Origin: Brucella pseudogrignonensis
GTDB lineage: Bacteria > Pseudomonadota > Alphaproteobacteria > Rhizobiales > Rhizobiaceae
Assembly (NCBI RefSeq): GCF_032190615.1
Contig: NZ_JAVLAT010000003.1
Location: forward strand, 310,001-374,000
Length of the DNA stretch: 64,000 nt
Direction of reading: 5' to 3'
The position numbers were made by a program, and so were the translations under genes. Positions 35,017 through 43,201 of this stretch are shown here, piece by piece; position 1 is the stretch's first letter; each line of letters opens with the position of its first letter. The notes under the pieces were generated by a model that did not search any database, had not been told where the DNA came from, and was given only the letters and a program-made list of their open reading frames with translations.

Positions 35017-35782
35017 TATTCAGGCGAAACAGGCCGCAATTTTCCATGCATCGAAAGCTTCGAGGCGATGGTAGCGAATTGTGTGTGCGGCTCGGCGACG
35101 AGATGGAACAGAGAAACAATTGCGGGTCGCTGAGTGCATGGAGACGAACCGTTGCAACGCTCCAGGTGACCGATGACCTTGCATGGTTCGCTCCCGTTTC
35201 CTAAACGGCAGATGGCTATTTTCGGCCCGATTATTGAGGCCCTTGTGCGACCAATGGTCAAGGCCGGGTGCCACTTCTGCCTTTGCTGCACCGTAGGAGC
35301 GGAGCTTATCGGTGATGATCCGTTTGGGAGCAAAGCTATAGCGCTTCATTAACGCTACGAGCAGTCGCTTTGCCGCCCTTTTATCACGCCGCTTCTGCAA
35401 GATTTCTTCGAGAACGGAGCCATGTTGATCCACCGCACGCCAGAGCCAGAATTTCTCTCCAGCGCATTTGACCACCACTTCGTCCAAATACCAAATATCG
35501 CCGGGGCGCGCCTGACGCCGCCGCAAGTTGCGTGTGATCTGGGGGCCGAACTTGGCGATCCAACGACGAACTGTCTCGTATGATACGTCGATTCCACGCT
35601 CAAGCAGCATTTCCTCAACTTCACGCAGACTAAGGTTGAACCGCAGATAAAGCCACACCGCATGAGCAATAATCTGTGGCGGAAAACGGTGACGCTTGAA
35701 GATGATATCTGATGGCTGCATCGTCAAAATTTACGCCCAAACCATCAGGCAGGCAACTGCAGTCCAGTTAACGTGACAACAC
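35017..35782 (-). mobile_element. IS6-family group A, copy 3, right end replaced by IS66
   Basis: This mirror-image partner of copy 2 ends at the same nucleotide next to IS66. Its outer terminal repeat (reverse complement of GGTGTTGTCACGTTAA) is intact at 35767-35782. Outer flanks of copies 2 and 3 (ctttaagg and gtgccaag) do not match. Confidence 0.9.
35020..35727 (-). CDS. IS6-family transposase (group A, copy 3)
   Basis: The 235-residue transposase is almost identical to copies 1 and 2 (it begins MTMQPSD instead of MAMQTSD). Catalytic residues are conserved and the frame is intact. Confidence 0.95.
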   Translation of the reverse strand: MTMQPSDIIFKRHRFPPQIIAHAVWLYLRFNLSLREVEEMLLERGIDVSYETVRRWIAKFGPQITRNLRRRQARPGDIWYLDEVVVKCAGEKFWLWRAVDQHGSVLEEILQKRRDKRAAKRLLVALMKRYSFAPKRIITDKLRSYGAAKAEVAPGLDHWSHKGLNNRAENSHLPFRKRERTMQGHRSPGALQRFVSMHSATRNCFSVPSRRRAAHTIRYHRLEAFDAWKIAACFA

Positions 35783-35882
35783 CGTGCCAAGTCATCTGCT
35801 TGTTGTATGGTGAGGGATGGCAAGTGCTTCTTTTGTGCAAGTCACTTGCCAGAATAGAAAAGTGATTTTGGGTATGGCTATT

Positions 35883-36398
35883 TTAAGCCTTCCCAAGACG
35901 TTTACGCAGTTCTGCGTTTTCTGCGCGCAGCTTTTCAGCAAGCTCTTTACGAAGCTTCATATTTTCTGCTTCAAGAGCGACTAAGCTTGTGAGATCATCA
36001 CCTGAAGATACTGTTGAAGATATGGTTTTAGTCCTGCCGGCGGCGTTCTTCCAATTGTAATAGGTCTGCTCGCTCACATCGGCCTGTTGCAATGCTGCCT
36101 TAAGGGTGGTTTTGCCATCTTTAATTGTTTTTTCAATGGTGGCAAGAATAGACGAGCGCTGAGCCGGCGTGTATTTTTTACGCTTGCCGTCAGTTGGTTG
36201 TTTTGCGGTCGGTGTTGCAGGTTTAGGGTTCTTTACAGCTTTAGCTGCTGCTTTGGTTGTCGCTGGTTGAGAAGCGTCTATTGTTTTTGGTGTTTGCTTT
36301 TTCCGCGTAGCGCGGGTTTTCTGCTTACTATCAACGGGCTCAGCAGATGTGATTTCAGCTGCCGTTGAATTCGTATCTGCGATTGTTTCATCAGCCAT
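35883..36398 (-). CDS. SyrB-like regulator with C-terminal zipper
   Basis: The 171-residue protein has an Ala/Thr/Lys-rich disordered N-terminus (1-72), a transposase-like helix-turn-helix (about 75-117, RKKYTPAQRSSILATIEK and VSEQTYYNWK) and a coiled coil at 136-169 (LEAENMKLRKELAEKLRAEN). SyrB in Sinorhizobium represses exopolysaccharide-related syrM expression; relatives are common on rhizobial replicons. It is divergent from two genes whose products share the same zipper motif. It may bind its own promoter in the 235-base gap. Function here is inferred from the family only. Confidence 0.75.
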   Translation of the reverse strand: MADETIADTNSTAAEITSAEPVDSKQKTRATRKKQTPKTIDASQPATTKAAAKAVKNPKPATPTAKQPTDGKRKKYTPAQRSSILATIEKTIKDGKTTLKAALQQADVSEQTYYNWKNAAGRTKTISSTVSSGDDLTSLVALEAENMKLRKELAEKLRAENAELRKRLGKA

Positions 36399-36633
36399 TT
36401 AGTGTTTCTCCGGTTGTATTTGTCTGTTGTTTTTGTGTGGTATAATATACAGATAAATGATAATTATGCGAATAACATCCAAATCATATAATTCTATCTT
36501 AACAGTCAAGCGTTTAACGGAATTTTATAATGATTGGACAGTATGTCAAAATTTGAAATAAATATTCAGAGTTTGAGTTTAGCCTCAAGAAATCTATAAC
36601 TCCAGTTGTGTTTAATAGGGATTGTAAAACACA

Positions 36634-37212
36634 GTGAAAAATCCAATCCGAAATGTTGTTGTCGAATATAAGAATAAGCGCACGCGAAAGGGGAACTCAT
36701 CCCTGTGGGGAGGTCTCGATTTAAAATCAATTTCTCGCGAAGTGGAAGCTACCATTCTACAATCATCGGATGAGGTCGCCACACAAACGGGAGCCCCTGA
36801 TCTCCGTCTCAATTTAACAAAGTACACTGTTGCGGAGAAATTGCGCGGGACTGCGGTGGCAAAAAATATAGATGAGTATCAAGCTCAAAAAAAAGCCTCT
36901 GTCGTTGAAACTTTAGAACTTCAAAAAGGGGTGCCTGATACTGGTCCGTTTCCACCATCAGAGCTTACACCACATATCACACCCAAAAAGAACGACAGGC
37001 CTGTGCAGGACAGGGCGAGAGTTGTACAGAAGAAACAACAGAGAGCCGTCATCTATTCAGCCGGAGATGAGGATGTTGTCTCTGAACTATCGTTTCTGGA
37101 AAGAGAAAACGCTTCTTTGAAGCGCGAATTGATTGCTAAACTGCGTTTAGAAAACGAGAACATGGCGGCGATGATCGCGCGGGCGGAGCAACGATTGGCG
37201 CAGAAGAGATAA
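36634..37212 (+). CDS. Basic protein with SyrB-type C-terminal zipper, unknown function
   Basis: The 192-residue protein starts at a GTG with only a weak AGGG about 14 bases upstream. The N-terminus is basic with a distinct block (VVVEYKNKRTRKGNSSLWG, then LKSISREVEA), the middle is low complexity, and residues 151-188 form a coiled coil (LSFLERENASLKRELIAKL). That coiled coil closely parallels the SyrB-like protein encoded divergently. No helix-turn-helix was recognised. It could be a DNA- or RNA-binding partner that dimerises with its neighbours. I do not recognise a characterised homologue. Confidence 0.65.
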   Translation: MKNPIRNVVVEYKNKRTRKGNSSLWGGLDLKSISREVEATILQSSDEVATQTGAPDLRLNLTKYTVAEKLRGTAVAKNIDEYQAQKKASVVETLELQKGVPDTGPFPPSELTPHITPKKNDRPVQDRARVVQKKQQRAVIYSAGDEDVVSELSFLERENASLKRELIAKLRLENENMAAMIARAEQRLAQKR

Positions 37213-37386
37213 AGTCGCTTAACGTGATCCGGCCATAAAAGCGGGACGCTCTGATCTTGCAAACAGAAACAAGTGAGCTCCAAATTCTGGTCATGAGCTT
37301 TCGTTCAGTTTACCATGACGCGCAGTGTCATTATCGGGATGCAGGCATTTTGCATTTTCTCGTGCGAACAGGGAGGTTTATTGACG

Positions 37387-38091
37387 ATGAAATTCTGGGG
37401 AGCCCGTATTGTTGAGCGTCTGTTTAGATTAAAAGAACATAAGATAAATGCTGAAGTGGAAGACGACAGACCGCCGGTTAAAAACTCGGTTGAATCCAGC
37501 CCACCGCAGCCTCGACAACTGTCCCGTGCGGAGACACCAGCGTCGACTGTTCAGAAAGCTGATGATAAATCCGATAAGCCCGCAGAGTTGATAACCGCTC
37601 CCGAACTGCCGACAAGGGTACTGCAAAAGGAAGCACAACAATCAAATCCTGAGCCAAGCAATGGTCGAGACACCAACACAGCTGAGAGGCTCGTTGACGA
37701 TAACGCAAGCGACGAACAATCTGCTGTCAGTAAAGGTGCACGCACCCTCAGACATTCCGCTCGCAAACCTGATAGCAGCACGACCGCTAGCAAAAAGCCA
37801 TCAAAAGCAAAGCTCAGATCGCGCGCCTCTCTTGATGCGGGAAAAACCGACAATCCGGTTTTGAAATCGGATGAGCCTTACAAAGATCTAGACCAGGCAG
37901 AAGTTAGTCGTCCGGCAGTTCTCCATGGTTCAAAGCAAGTGTCAAATCGTTCTGGAAAACAAAAATTCAAACCTGCAGACGAACCAGTGACCGATAAGGA
38001 ACTCGCAGAACTGGAAGCAGAAAATGCTCGTTTGAAACGCCTTCTTGAAGAAAAGCTGAACTCTCGGGCTGCGTCGCAAACTATTGAATAG
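37387..38091 (+). CDS. Low-complexity protein with SyrB-type C-terminal zipper, unknown function
   Basis: The protein is 234 residues from the ATG at 37387, preceded by GGGAGG. A longer frame opens at 37315 but lacks a ribosome site. It begins with an amphipathic basic segment (MKFWGARIVERLFRLKEHK), continues as a charged Ser/Lys/Pro-rich disordered region of about 180 residues and ends in a short zipper (LAELEAENARLKRLLEEKL) matching the two preceding proteins. No enzymatic motif is visible. Synteny with the two zipper relatives suggests a functional trio. Confidence 0.6.
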   Translation: MKFWGARIVERLFRLKEHKINAEVEDDRPPVKNSVESSPPQPRQLSRAETPASTVQKADDKSDKPAELITAPELPTRVLQKEAQQSNPEPSNGRDTNTAERLVDDNASDEQSAVSKGARTLRHSARKPDSSTTASKKPSKAKLRSRASLDAGKTDNPVLKSDEPYKDLDQAEVSRPAVLHGSKQVSNRSGKQKFKPADEPVTDKELAELEAENARLKRLLEEKLNSRAASQTIE

Positions 38092-38233
38092 GTGAATTCT
38101 GACCTTATCTTCATAACCACTTATGCCGCAAGTTCCAAATTTCCTCAAACAGTGAGTGATTGGCAGGTGCGCGTCGGTTCTTACAGTTTATTTGCACCCC
38201 TTCGATGCTGGCAATTGTCGTCGAGGCTACGCG

Positions 38234-39049
38234 GACACTGTTACTTTAATGAGAGTGCAGACGTAACGTATTCTTTGACGCATCTGTTATGCTTATTTCA
38301 AGCGAGCGATTTCGCGCCACATGTTTGTGGCGGCTTGCCGTAACTCACGATAGTCAGCGACATTGAATTGGTTTCGGGGGGAAATAATTTAGGTTGTAGA
38401 TCGGATCATGTATCGACGTAAAGCTTTTCACATGTTCCGCTGATTTAAAGCGCTTTATACCACGCTCTCGTCGTCGGATCAGCTGATGCGAATTTTCTGC
38501 CCGATTGTTCAAACCTTTATGCTGACGGTGGTCGCAAACGCTCAAGCCTATAGCTTGTTTGGCAGTGCCATAGGATCGTAGTTTATCGGTGACCATAACC
38601 CGCAGTGCACAGCCCTGAGCAGAGACAAGCTTGCGCATGAAAAGCTTGGCGGCCTTGGTATTGCGGCGTTTCTGGACCAGAACATCCAACACAAAGCCAT
38701 CCTGATCAACCGCTCGCCAAAGAATGTAATGCGCACCTTTGATGGATATCACGCACTCATCCAGATGCCATTTATCGCGAAGGCGCGGTCTGCGGCGACG
38801 GATATTACTGGCAAAGGTCCGTCCGAACTTCTCAGCCCATTCGTACACTGCCTTATATTTGAGGATGATCCCGCGATAGGCCAGCATGTCTTCGACCATA
38901 CGAAAGCTTAACGGAAAGCAGAAATACAACCATACGGCTTCTGCTATAATCTCAGCGGGATAACGATGGCGGTGATAAGTGAAGAACGAGGTTTGGTCAT
39001 CACCCGTTATTGTCACGTAATATTACGCCAGAGTTAAGGTAACGGTGCC
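38234..39049 (-). mobile_element. IS6-family insertion sequence, group C, complete (816 bp)
   Basis: Terminal repeats are GACACTGTTACTTTAA at the left and, inverted, GGCACCGTTACCTTAA at the right. It contains one transposase gene. It is the reference for the two fragments at 10870-11411. Confidence 0.88.
38354..39016 (-). CDS. IS6-family transposase (group C)
   Basis: The 220-residue protein has a helix-turn-helix and the catalytic blocks WHLDECVISI, MVTDKLRSYG and LNNRAENSH. It is slightly shorter than group A and B transposases but appears intact. Confidence 0.92.
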   Translation of the reverse strand: MTITGDDQTSFFTYHRHRYPAEIIAEAVWLYFCFPLSFRMVEDMLAYRGIILKYKAVYEWAEKFGRTFASNIRRRRPRLRDKWHLDECVISIKGAHYILWRAVDQDGFVLDVLVQKRRNTKAAKLFMRKLVSAQGCALRVMVTDKLRSYGTAKQAIGLSVCDHRQHKGLNNRAENSHQLIRRRERGIKRFKSAEHVKSFTSIHDPIYNLNYFPPKPIQCR

Positions 39050-39171
39050 ACGTCCTTGATAATCAAGTTATCGTCCGACCCATGGTACCCCTCCTAGACC
39101 AACCGGAAAATCAATTCCCATGGTCAGCCCCGAGCTGGTTTTACAAGCAGTCTTCGCGAAATGTTTCGCAC

Positions 39172-40395
39172 TCAACCTGAGTTTAACGCATGACTCGAAT
39201 TCATTCCGTAAAACAGAAGCCGACTGATTGAAAAGGTCCCTTCTCTAGCCTTTTGGGTTAAAGACCGTAAATACCCTCCGGGCGAATTTATGGTCGCTAG
39301 TTTCTGAAGGATCCAAGCAATAGCGCTCGATGTAATTTCTATCCCCATAGAGGTTATGGCTTCCTCATAGGCTGAGCGGCTGATGCCAAGGAATTCAGAG
39401 ACTATTCGTGACGCACCATGGAGATCGCGCCATGAAGCAATCCCGTTTGCACAATATTCGCGGATATCTGGGCATGTTCGAAGTATCTGATCGAGAGAAA
39501 TGGAAGGAGAAACCCGTACTCGATTGCTCATTTTAAGTTTCACAGAGATAGGGCTATCAGGAGAAGGTCCTTTCAAATCAATATTTTTAACATTTGAAGA
39601 TTCAAATAGGGATTCTGATTGAGATTCAATATGCTGCCGCTCAGATTGAGCGACGCTGCCGCTCAATTCAGGAACATTTTCTATATTTTTTAATATGATA
39701 GCCAATTCATCGCCAATAGCTGTAAGATTGGCCTTGATAATGTTCAGTTCACCGAATGATGCGCGGCGCGGAATGCCATCCACAACTTCACGGAAACGGA
39801 TGAATAGCTTTTGGAGGTCAGCACTATGCTTCCCGGAAATATCGGTGTTGTCTGCAAGTGCCGACGCAATATCTCTTCTTATGACGGACACTTCATCGCG
39901 AAGCCGTTTAAGAGCGTTTTGATCGCTGATAATTCGGTCCGCAACGGTGGCGATTTCTGAGGCACGATTGAGCAAAGGGGCAAAGGAAAAGCCGAAAGCG
40001 AGTTCAACGCTCCCTTCCCTATCCTTATGCGCATAGCGTTTGCGGGTTGGGCTATCCTTGCGTGCGATGATTCCTGCTTTGACGAGTGAAGCGAGATGGC
40101 GGCGCAATGTTGATTCCGGCATGCCGTGGGCACGCAGTGAAAGCTGACGATTGGATGGAAAAACAACGAGACCGGCTTTCTCATTCAAATTATCGTCTGG
40201 GAGAAATGACAAAAGCGAACTGAGCACTGCTAGACTTCGATCATTTAGATCAAAGGCTGACTTTGCCACGCAGAGCTGCTTATAGATCACCCATCTGTTC
40301 CCCCCCCCTTCCCGAGTCTTCTGCAGATCAGGATTTTGGACAAACAACTTCATTCGCCCACGCAAAGTGGACGTTACAGTATGCAGAATTTGCAT
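39172..40395 (-). CDS. repC: Replication initiator RepC
   Basis: The 407-residue RepC-type initiator begins MQILHTVTSTLRGRMKL, like other RepC proteins. The N-terminal winged-helix DNA-binding part (SNRQLSLRAHGMPESTLRRHLASLVKAGII) and the C-terminal domain (DLHGASRIVSEFLGISRSAYEEA) are present. RepC binds the replication origin, usually within its own coding region. It is the third gene of the minus-strand repABC cassette, separated from repB by 156 bases containing the antisense RNA gene. A run of nine G residues (coding strand) encodes Gly-Gly-Gly around residue 30, a potential slippage site. Confidence 0.93.
   Translation of the reverse strand: MQILHTVTSTLRGRMKLFVQNPDLQKTREGGGNRWVIYKQLCVAKSAFDLNDRSLAVLSSLLSFLPDDNLNEKAGLVVFPSNRQLSLRAHGMPESTLRRHLASLVKAGIIARKDSPTRKRYAHKDREGSVELAFGFSFAPLLNRASEIATVADRIISDQNALKRLRDEVSVIRRDIASALADNTDISGKHSADLQKLFIRFREVVDGIPRRASFGELNIIKANLTAIGDELAIILKNIENVPELSGSVAQSERQHIESQSESLFESSNVKNIDLKGPSPDSPISVKLKMSNRVRVSPSISLDQILRTCPDIREYCANGIASWRDLHGASRIVSEFLGISRSAYEEAITSMGIEITSSAIAWILQKLATINSPGGYLRSLTQKAREGTFSISRLLFYGMNSSHALNSG
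39556..39705. other. AT-rich segment inside repC, candidate replication origin
   Basis: In repABC replicons the origin lies within repC. This stretch is distinctly AT-rich compared with the rest of the gene (TCAATATTTTTAACATTTGA and TTTTCTATATTTTTTAATAT). Placement follows family knowledge and base composition only. Confidence 0.4.
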
Positions 40396-40487
40396 TCCCT
40401 TTCACCTTTCAAAAGGCAAAAGAAATCCACCCGCCAAAATGACGACAATGACTCTTGACAGTTATTCCGAGAAATGCGATTCGTATC

Positions 40488-40546
40488 TTGCTACAGAAAA
40501 ACGAAATAGCCTTCGCAGACTGACGTTTGTGGGGGCTTTTTCTTTT
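40488..40546 (+). ncRNA. Antisense counter-transcript RNA (IncA-type) in the repB-repC gap
   Basis: repABC cassettes carry a small antisense RNA in this gap that limits repC expression and sets incompatibility. Here a plus-strand TTGACA (-35) sits at 40455-40460, and an intrinsic terminator ends near 40546, giving an RNA of roughly 55-60 bases complementary to the repC leader. The -10 element is weak and the exact 5' end is estimated. Confidence 0.65.
40508..40546 (+). terminator. Intrinsic terminator of the antisense RNA
   Basis: A ten-pair stem (40508-40517 with 40528-40537, including G-U pairs), a ten-base loop and a T-rich tail (TTTTTCTTTT). In the opposite direction the same sequence lies in the repC leader. 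Confidence 0.75.
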
Positions 40547-40551
40547 GCGGA

Positions 40552-41607
40552 TTAATCTCCAATATCGGGTTCAGATAGTCTGAATTCCTCATAAAGGCCT
40601 TCTAGACGGGTTGACAACCACTCACCAAAAATTTCGGCATCATCGCTCTTCAGAGAGATATCGACCTTTTTGGTTTTGCGATCCATGGAAAAGGCAACTG
40701 AACCGTCCTTGGTTCTCCAGAACTTTGTTGGTTGCCGCTTTTTATCCTTAACCGTATTATGCTCAGTTATTCGCTTTGAGCGGGATTTGATGGAATTGAG
40801 AATCATCAAAAAACGATCATCGGATGACGCTGAGTAGAACTCGTCTTGGTGTGTCGTCGTGTCAACATTAGTTGCAGTTCCATCTTTGAATGCGACTGAA
40901 AGATCATACCAACGATCTCGACCAATACCTTTAGATGGTCCTATTTTTAAAATGAGATCAGATGGCACATAGTTGGTCACTGACTGCATTTTTGAGAGAA
41001 CAGTCTTATTGACACCTAGTGCAGACATTACCGTTTCGTTGTCGAACTGCTCTGCAAGCTTTTTGGCAAACAGTGCACGTTCAATAAAACTGAGATCAGC
41101 ACGAGCGGTGTTTTCCTGGCCTTGTGCAATAGCATGGTCTCGATCAGAGAGTTGTTTCACAGTGGCCTTGACCGTGATATTCAAAGCCTTTGCAGCTTTC
41201 GCTCTGCGATGACCGAAAACAATCTGGTATTTGCCTGCAGCCGTTGGACTAGGACGAACTAATATAGGCGTATCCTGACCACGTTCATGCATTGCTGTAA
41301 TAAGTTCTTGAAGGCTTGTATCGTCATCATCTTCTAAGCGATCAACGACAAACGAAGTCTCCAAATCGTTCGGATCTAGCTCAATGATGTGCGTGCCGTT
41401 TTGAAGCTGTTTTTCAATTTCTTCAGCAGCGGCGACTTTAGATGCCATTTCATCGGCGGCACGCGACATCATTCCAAAAGCACCACGGCGACCCGATGGC
41501 TCTACTGTTGGGGTGGGGGCAGGTGTTTTGGGTTCGGAGTTTACCGCCGTAAACTCTGCAGCCGTGAAGTTATCTAGCAATCCGGACATGATGCCTTTAC
41601 GTGCCAT
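40552..41607 (-). CDS. repB: Partition protein RepB (ParB-like)
   Basis: The protein is 351 residues from the ATG at 41607 (MARKGIMSGLLDN), which overlaps the repA stop as TAATG; six extra upstream residues are possible but not needed. The ParB nuclease-like domain (TPILVRPSPTAAGKYQIVFGHRRAKAA) and helix-turn-helix region (NETVMSALGVNKTVLSKMQSV) are present. It binds parS and works with RepA in segregation. The gene contains a parS-like site near its own 5' end. Confidence 0.93.
   Translation of the reverse strand: MARKGIMSGLLDNFTAAEFTAVNSEPKTPAPTPTVEPSGRRGAFGMMSRAADEMASKVAAAEEIEKQLQNGTHIIELDPNDLETSFVVDRLEDDDDTSLQELITAMHERGQDTPILVRPSPTAAGKYQIVFGHRRAKAAKALNITVKATVKQLSDRDHAIAQGQENTARADLSFIERALFAKKLAEQFDNETVMSALGVNKTVLSKMQSVTNYVPSDLILKIGPSKGIGRDRWYDLSVAFKDGTATNVDTTTHQDEFYSASSDDRFLMILNSIKSRSKRITEHNTVKDKKRQPTKFWRTKDGSVAFSMDRKTKKVDISLKSDDAEIFGEWLSTRLEGLYEEFRLSEPDIGD
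41539..41554. promoter_or_regulatory. parS-like palindrome inside repB
   Basis: GTTTACCGCCGTAAAC fits the repABC parS consensus GTTnnCnGCnGnnAAC. It lies within the first 25 codons of repB. A second site with the same consensus lies upstream of repA at 42947. Confidence 0.75.
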
Positions 41608-42821
41608 TAGATTGCCCTCCCCCAAGCTTTGTGGACGAGATTAACGACCTCACCGTTTACACCATGCAAGCTTTCTACAGCGCGGTCATATGTCGAACGC
41701 GTGAACTGCGACCGCTCGACTTCGTATAGCGTCTGTTTCGTGATGCCCGCGTCTGAAATCGCAGTTGATTTTAACATCTCGTTTTTCAAAACAAAACCGC
41801 CAAACAATGAACGCATGAAGTGTACCATTTGACTTTGTGGGATATCACCAGGCTCGTATCGAGTGATGAGATATCGCATCCAATCAAGAGACATGTTGCC
41901 GCCGCCGCGTTTGATCGGGTCCAAGATTTCGCCAAGCATGAGTAGAAATTGACACATCGACATAACGTCCAGCATCTGAGGGTGCACGGTTACTAAAACG
42001 GCAGTCGCCGAAGACAACGCAGTAAGCGTCAGATATCCCAGCTGCGGAGGGCAATCAAGAACGACCACATCATATTGATCCTCGACTTCAGACAGAGCGG
42101 CGTCGAGGCGAGTGAAGAATGTACGCCCCATATCTCGGGTGCCCTTCTCGCTCAGGATCAACGGTGTATCGTATTCGAATTCCTGCAGATCAAGATTGGC
42201 AGGTACGATATCGAGACCGGGAAAATTCGTTTTCCGGATAAGTACGCTGAGTGGTTTTCTATCGTCATCATAGCGGATTGCTTCGTAGAGCGAAGGTAAC
42301 TTATCAAGTTCTGGTTGGATTCCATGAAGCGCCGTCAAAGAAGCCTGGGGATCTAAATCAATGGCAAGTACACGGTGGCCTGTTAGCGCTAAGTGCTGTG
42401 CAAGGTGAGCTGTCGTTGTTGTCTTGCCTGAGCCACCTTTAAAGTTTACGACACCAATAATTTGCAGATGTTCGTCATTTTTACGGTGAGGAACATACAT
42501 ACGTGAATCGGAACGGCCATTGGCATCGAGATACTGGCGCATTTCCAGCATCTGCTCTGCGGTGTAAGACCGACGACCAGTGGCGGTGACCGCGGGCTGT
42601 GGCCCCTTGCCATTCAACGAGAGGTTTTTTAGATGCCCTTGGCTGACACCTATATACTCTGCTGCCTCAGCAAGTTGAAATGAGCGAAGCGTCTTTACCG
42701 CATCCGGGGGGAAATTCTCTTGGCGATGCTTTTCCAATCGACCTGATAACGCTGATCCCTGCTTCAGGATGAGCTGATCGAAGTCTGAGAGTGGCTTGTC
42801 GGCATCAAATGCGATATTCAT
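41607..42821 (-). CDS. repA: Partition ATPase RepA (ParA-like)
   Basis: The 404-residue ParA/Soj-type ATPase has a helix-turn-helix of the MerR-like type (about 48-68), the deviant Walker A KGGSGKTTT at about 128-136, LAIDLDPQA, and VVLDCPPQLG. With RepB it segregates the replicon and autorepresses the operon. It is the first gene of repABC; the stop overlaps the repB start. Confidence 0.94.
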   Translation of the reverse strand: MNIAFDADKPLSDFDQLILKQGSALSGRLEKHRQENFPPDAVKTLRSFQLAEAAEYIGVSQGHLKNLSLNGKGPQPAVTATGRRSYTAEQMLEMRQYLDANGRSDSRMYVPHRKNDEHLQIIGVVNFKGGSGKTTTTAHLAQHLALTGHRVLAIDLDPQASLTALHGIQPELDKLPSLYEAIRYDDDRKPLSVLIRKTNFPGLDIVPANLDLQEFEYDTPLILSEKGTRDMGRTFFTRLDAALSEVEDQYDVVVLDCPPQLGYLTLTALSSATAVLVTVHPQMLDVMSMCQFLLMLGEILDPIKRGGGNMSLDWMRYLITRYEPGDIPQSQMVHFMRSLFGGFVLKNEMLKSTAISDAGITKQTLYEVERSQFTRSTYDRAVESLHGVNGEVVNLVHKAWGRAI

Positions 42822-43201
42822 AGAGTAAGGCCCTAAAGTGCGATTTTAGTTGCGGAAAAACGCATTAACCGCATTTAGCTCCGATTCTCCCGATACTGCA
42901 AGGAGTTTTAAGTTAACGGAAGGTTAACGCTTGTCGGCAATCTCAAGTTTACGGCCGTAAACTCCGTAGCTGATAGATAGTCAAGAACGGAGATGAGGGC
43001 GACCGCTGATGACGCGATCAGTCGGCTTGGCGCGACTTAAAGATGCGATGTGGATCCCCAAGCCATAATTCCCATTACTTATTATTCTTTGATGCAGTTA
43101 TCGCCAATTTTAGGCATTACATATTCTTAATTTTATAATACTGTATTTTAGGGGCCTCTTTTTAGGGGTGCAATTGGTTAGTTGAGTTTTGTGGGGCGGG
43201 C
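42822..43201. other. repA/autotransporter divergent intergenic region
   Basis: These 380 bases hold the repABC promoter region, a pair of GTTAAC palindromes five bases apart (42912-42917 and 42923-42928) that could be a RepA operator, and a parS-like site. Nothing coding was recognised. Confidence 0.6.
42947..42962. promoter_or_regulatory. parS-like palindrome upstream of repA
   Basis: GTTTACGGCCGTAAAC matches the consensus GTTnnCnGCnGnnAAC perfectly and extends to an 18-base perfect palindrome (42946-42963). It is the probable RepB binding centromere. Confidence 0.82.

Noticed and set aside
39055-39067. Short palindrome CTTGATAATCAAG beyond the repC end, considered as a repABC terminator
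   Set aside because: The stem is AT-rich and only six bases with no T tract on the repC transcript strand, and it lies over 100 bases past the stop.
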